Shown piece after piece: positions 61,757 through 64,000 of a stretch of DNA of 64,000 nucleotides. How positions within the stretch are numbered: the first letter of the stretch is position 1; the number at the start of each line of letters is the position of its first letter. The notes under the pieces are model-generated. The model searched no databases and was not told the DNA's origin. It saw only the letters and a program-made list of their open reading frames with translations. The position numbers and the translations under genes were made by a program. The DNA is from Microlunatus antarcticus (lineage in GTDB: Bacteria > Actinomycetota > Actinomycetes > Propionibacteriales > Propionibacteriaceae): assembly GCF_014193425.1 (NCBI RefSeq), contig NZ_JACHZG010000001.1:1488001-1552000 (forward strand), written 5' to 3'.

Positions 61757-63304
61757 ATGACGACTACCACCGATCCGAGCGCCTCGGCCCCGGCCCAGGC
61801 CCACGACGTCCTCTTCCGCGCCACGGGGGTGAAGAAGCACTACCCGGGCGTGAAGGCTCTCGACGGCGTGGACCTCGAGGGCTACGCCGGTGAGGTGCTC
61901 GCGGTCTGCGGTGCGAACGGCGCCGGCAAGTCGACCTTCGCCAAGCTCCTGGCCGGCGTCCAGCCCCTCACCGAGGGCGAGATCCAGATCGCCGGCTTCC
62001 CGCACCCGGTGCGCAACGCGGCCGAGGCCGAGCAGGCCGGCGTCCTGATGATGTTCCAGGAGCCGCTGATCATCGACGACTTCACCGTCGGCGAGAACGT
62101 CTGGCTCTACAAGCTCCGCGAGGGCCGCGACATCCGCCCCTGGGCGACGAAGGTCGACGCCAACAGCGACGAGACGCGGCAGGTGCTGGCGAAGGTCGGC
62201 CTCGGCGGTCTGCGCACCAGCCAGCTCGCGCGCGACCTGGGTCCCGGTCAGCGGCAGATGCTGTCGCTGAGCCGCGCCGAGGTGACGACGCACAAGATCA
62301 TGATCCTGGACGAGACCACGGCCTCGACCAGCGAGGAGCACTTCAACGACATCCTCGACCTGGTCAAGCGGGAGCGCGAGGCCGGGACGCACATCATGTT
62401 CGTCAGCCACCGGCTGAACGAGGTCTTCGCGATGTCGGACCGGATCGCGGTGCTGCGCAACGGCCTGCTCGTCGACGTCCTCAAGACCTCCGAGACCAAC
62501 CCGGACGAGATCGCCACGCTGATGATCGGTCAGGCCCTCAAGGCCCTCGACCGCCCCAAGCCCGCCCAGACCGAGGGCAAGCAGCCCCTGGTCTCGGTCC
62601 GTGACCTGCACGGCGGCACGGCCGCGGGAGTGTCGTTCGACGTCTTCCCGGGCGAGGTCGTGGGCCTGTACGGGCTCGTCGGCAGCGGTCGGTCGTCCGT
62701 CGGGCGCACGATCACCGGGCAGAAGAAGGCCGCGAGCGGCACGATCGAGATCCGCGGCGAGCAGGTCCAGCTCAACTCGCCCGGTGCCGCGCTCGAGAAG
62801 TCCGTGGTCTACCTGACCGAGGACCGTCGCCTCGAGGGCTTCGTGAAGGACTTCGACAACGGCGAGAACATGAGCCTCGTCGTCCTCCCCAAGTGGTCGA
62901 AGGGCGGCGTCATCGACTCCAAGAAGGAGCGTAGCCGGGTCCGGGAGCTCATCAGCGAGTTCCAGGTCAAGGGCGGGCCGAAGACGTACACGAGCTCGTT
63001 GTCGGGTGGCAACCAGCAGAAGGTCGTCATCGCCAAGTGGCTCGAGTCCGACCCCGACTTCGTCGTGCTGGACGAGCCGACCAAGGGCATCGACGTCGGC
63101 GCCCGCGCCAACATCTACGAGATCATCCACAGCGTGGCGGCCCGCGACAAGGGCGTCCTGGTGATCTCCAGCGAGGCCGAGGAGCTGCTCTCGCTCTGCC
63201 ACCGCATCCTCGTGATGCGCAACGGCCAGATCGTCGCGGAGTTCGACCCGGCCGAGGCGGACACCGACGACCTCATCCGCACCGCCCTCACGCACCAGGA
63301 CTGA
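61757..63304 (+). CDS. Ribose/sugar ABC importer ATP-binding protein (RbsA/MglA type)
   Basis: A 515-residue protein with two fused ATPase domains. The first has Walker A CGANGAGKST, an atypical signature DLGPGQRQMLSLS and Walker B ILDETTAS, where the usual EPTA is ETTA. The second has a degenerate Walker A (GLVGSGRSSVGRT), signature LSGGNQQKV and Walker B VVLDEPTKGIDVGA. This asymmetry is normal for the CUT2 class. ATG 61757 is followed by a short polar start. The permease gene follows 94 bases downstream. Confidence 0.92.
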   Translation: MTTTTDPSASAPAQAHDVLFRATGVKKHYPGVKALDGVDLEGYAGEVLAVCGANGAGKSTFAKLLAGVQPLTEGEIQIAGFPHPVRNAAEAEQAGVLMMFQEPLIIDDFTVGENVWLYKLREGRDIRPWATKVDANSDETRQVLAKVGLGGLRTSQLARDLGPGQRQMLSLSRAEVTTHKIMILDETTASTSEEHFNDILDLVKREREAGTHIMFVSHRLNEVFAMSDRIAVLRNGLLVDVLKTSETNPDEIATLMIGQALKALDRPKPAQTEGKQPLVSVRDLHGGTAAGVSFDVFPGEVVGLYGLVGSGRSSVGRTITGQKKAASGTIEIRGEQVQLNSPGAALEKSVVYLTEDRRLEGFVKDFDNGENMSLVVLPKWSKGGVIDSKKERSRVRELISEFQVKGGPKTYTSSLSGGNQQKVVIAKWLESDPDFVVLDEPTKGIDVGARANIYEIIHSVAARDKGVLVISSEAEELLSLCHRILVMRNGQIVAEFDPAEADTDDLIRTALTHQD

Positions 63305-63398
63305 CCACGCCGGACCGGTCGTCCCCTCGCGGACGACCCCGGCCGTACGACCCACGGCTCGACCCGCACCTGCTTCACCGACGAAGGAGTCTTCACAG

Positions 63399-64000
63399 AT
63401 GACCGCCACGGCAACAGCCCCGGCCCCGGCAGCCCCGCCGGAGGCCCGCCAGGGGAGCCCGGTGCTCGACTGGCTCAAGAGCCAGTACGCCCTCTACATC
63501 CTGGTCGCGCTGCTGCTGGTGGCGACCATCACCCGCGGCTCGATCTTCTGGGGCGGCACCAACCTCACCAACCTGCTGCTGCAGATGTCGATCATCGGCG
63601 TGGTCACCCTCGCCGAGCTGATCGTCGTCCTCACGGGCGGCATCGACATCAGCGTGGGCTCCGCCCTCGGCCTCGCCGCGGTCATCGCGGCCGGCCTCTT
63701 CGGCGGTCCCTCGGTCTTCCTCGGCCTCGTCGTCGCCATCATCATCGGCGGCATCGTCGGCGCGGTGAACGGCTGGCTGGTCGCCTTCCGCGGTCTCGAG
63801 CCCTTCATCGTCACCCTGGGCATGCTGGCCCTCGCCCGGGGCCTCGTCTACGCGTACGGCAACGGGATCCCGATCAACCCGACCGCGGCCTCGAGCTACG
63901 CCACGCTGGGCCAGACCACGATCATCGGCATCCCGCTGCTGGCGATCATCTGGCTGGTCATGGTGGCGCTGATCGCCTTCCTGCTCTACCGCACTGTCTG
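63399..64000 (+). CDS. Ribose-type ABC importer permease (RbsC-like), 3' end outside window
   Basis: The first 200 residues of a CUT2 permease from ATG 63399, with GAAGGAG (63383-63389) nine bases ahead. After a Pro/Ala-rich start come hydrophobic helices (YILVALLLVATIT, LLQMSIIGVVTLAELIVVL), the family motif TGGIDISVGSALGLAAV, VNGWLVAFRGLEPFIVTLGM and LALARGLVY. The frame is still open at the window end. It pairs with the RbsA-type ATPase; the sugar-binding protein gene is presumably next. Confidence 0.92.
   Translation, partial: MTATATAPAPAAPPEARQGSPVLDWLKSQYALYILVALLLVATITRGSIFWGGTNLTNLLLQMSIIGVVTLAELIVVLTGGIDISVGSALGLAAVIAAGLFGGPSVFLGLVVAIIIGGIVGAVNGWLVAFRGLEPFIVTLGMLALARGLVYAYGNGIPINPTAASSYATLGQTTIIGIPLLAIIWLVMVALIAFLLYRTV

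Overview
This 64-kb window is high-GC DNA of an actinomycete, most likely Nocardioidaceae-like or a relative. The signs are an Lsr2-like protein, ANTAR and PucR regulators, an actinobacterial conjugation gene set with an SCO6880-type protein, frequent GTG starts and ATGA/GTGA stop-start overlaps. No ribosomal or housekeeping gene fixes the genus.

Region 1 (1-11 kb) is a sugar-uptake locus. A ROK-family regulator, cut by the window start, precedes a palindromic operator, then an SDR dehydrogenase, a lipoprotein sugar-binding protein, two ABC permeases and a GH1 beta-glucosidase. An NTF2-like protein and a Gfo/Idh/MocA dehydrogenase broken by three frame changes end the run. An MFS exporter and an isochorismatase-fold protein lacking two catalytic residues follow.

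Region 2 (10-18 kb) is a MacAB-like efflux operon on the minus strand (adaptor, ATPase, permease, anchored Gly-rich protein, lipoprotein, hydrolase remnant). It is divergent from an OmpR-type response regulator and sensor kinase. Three copies of an 11-bp box lie in the shared promoter region, so the two-component system probably controls both sides.

Region 3 (18-25 kb) is decaying. It holds a conserved gene with an amber stop, fragments of typA, an EmrB-like transporter, hexulose-6-phosphate synthase and a GAF sensor, a truncated MFS gene fused to an ANTAR-like gene, a frameshifted TDT transporter and a hydrolase split by an ochre stop. In its middle lie 19 perfect copies of a 25-bp tandem repeat with degenerate copies on the other side of a small gene.

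Region 4 (26.6-58.1 kb) is an integrated mobile element or a composite of several. It starts with a tyrosine recombinase, a small HTH protein and a large zinc-finger recombinase relative. Accessory genes follow, then a compact type IV secretion operon (34.3-43.5 kb), unknown cargo, an Lsr2-like silencer, and a 1726-residue relaxase-helicase-primase. The far end has a three-gene operon ending in a TIR-like protein with a HicA-like tail (a candidate antiphage module), a DUF3800-like protein and a YfbU protein. A broken second coupling protein and the 3' part of a tRNA-Glu gene, a likely attachment-site scar, close the region.

Region 5 (58.7-64 kb) carries a TetX-like flavin monooxygenase, a PucR regulator, a small ANTAR protein and the start of a ribose-type ABC importer (double ATPase, then a permease cut by the window end).
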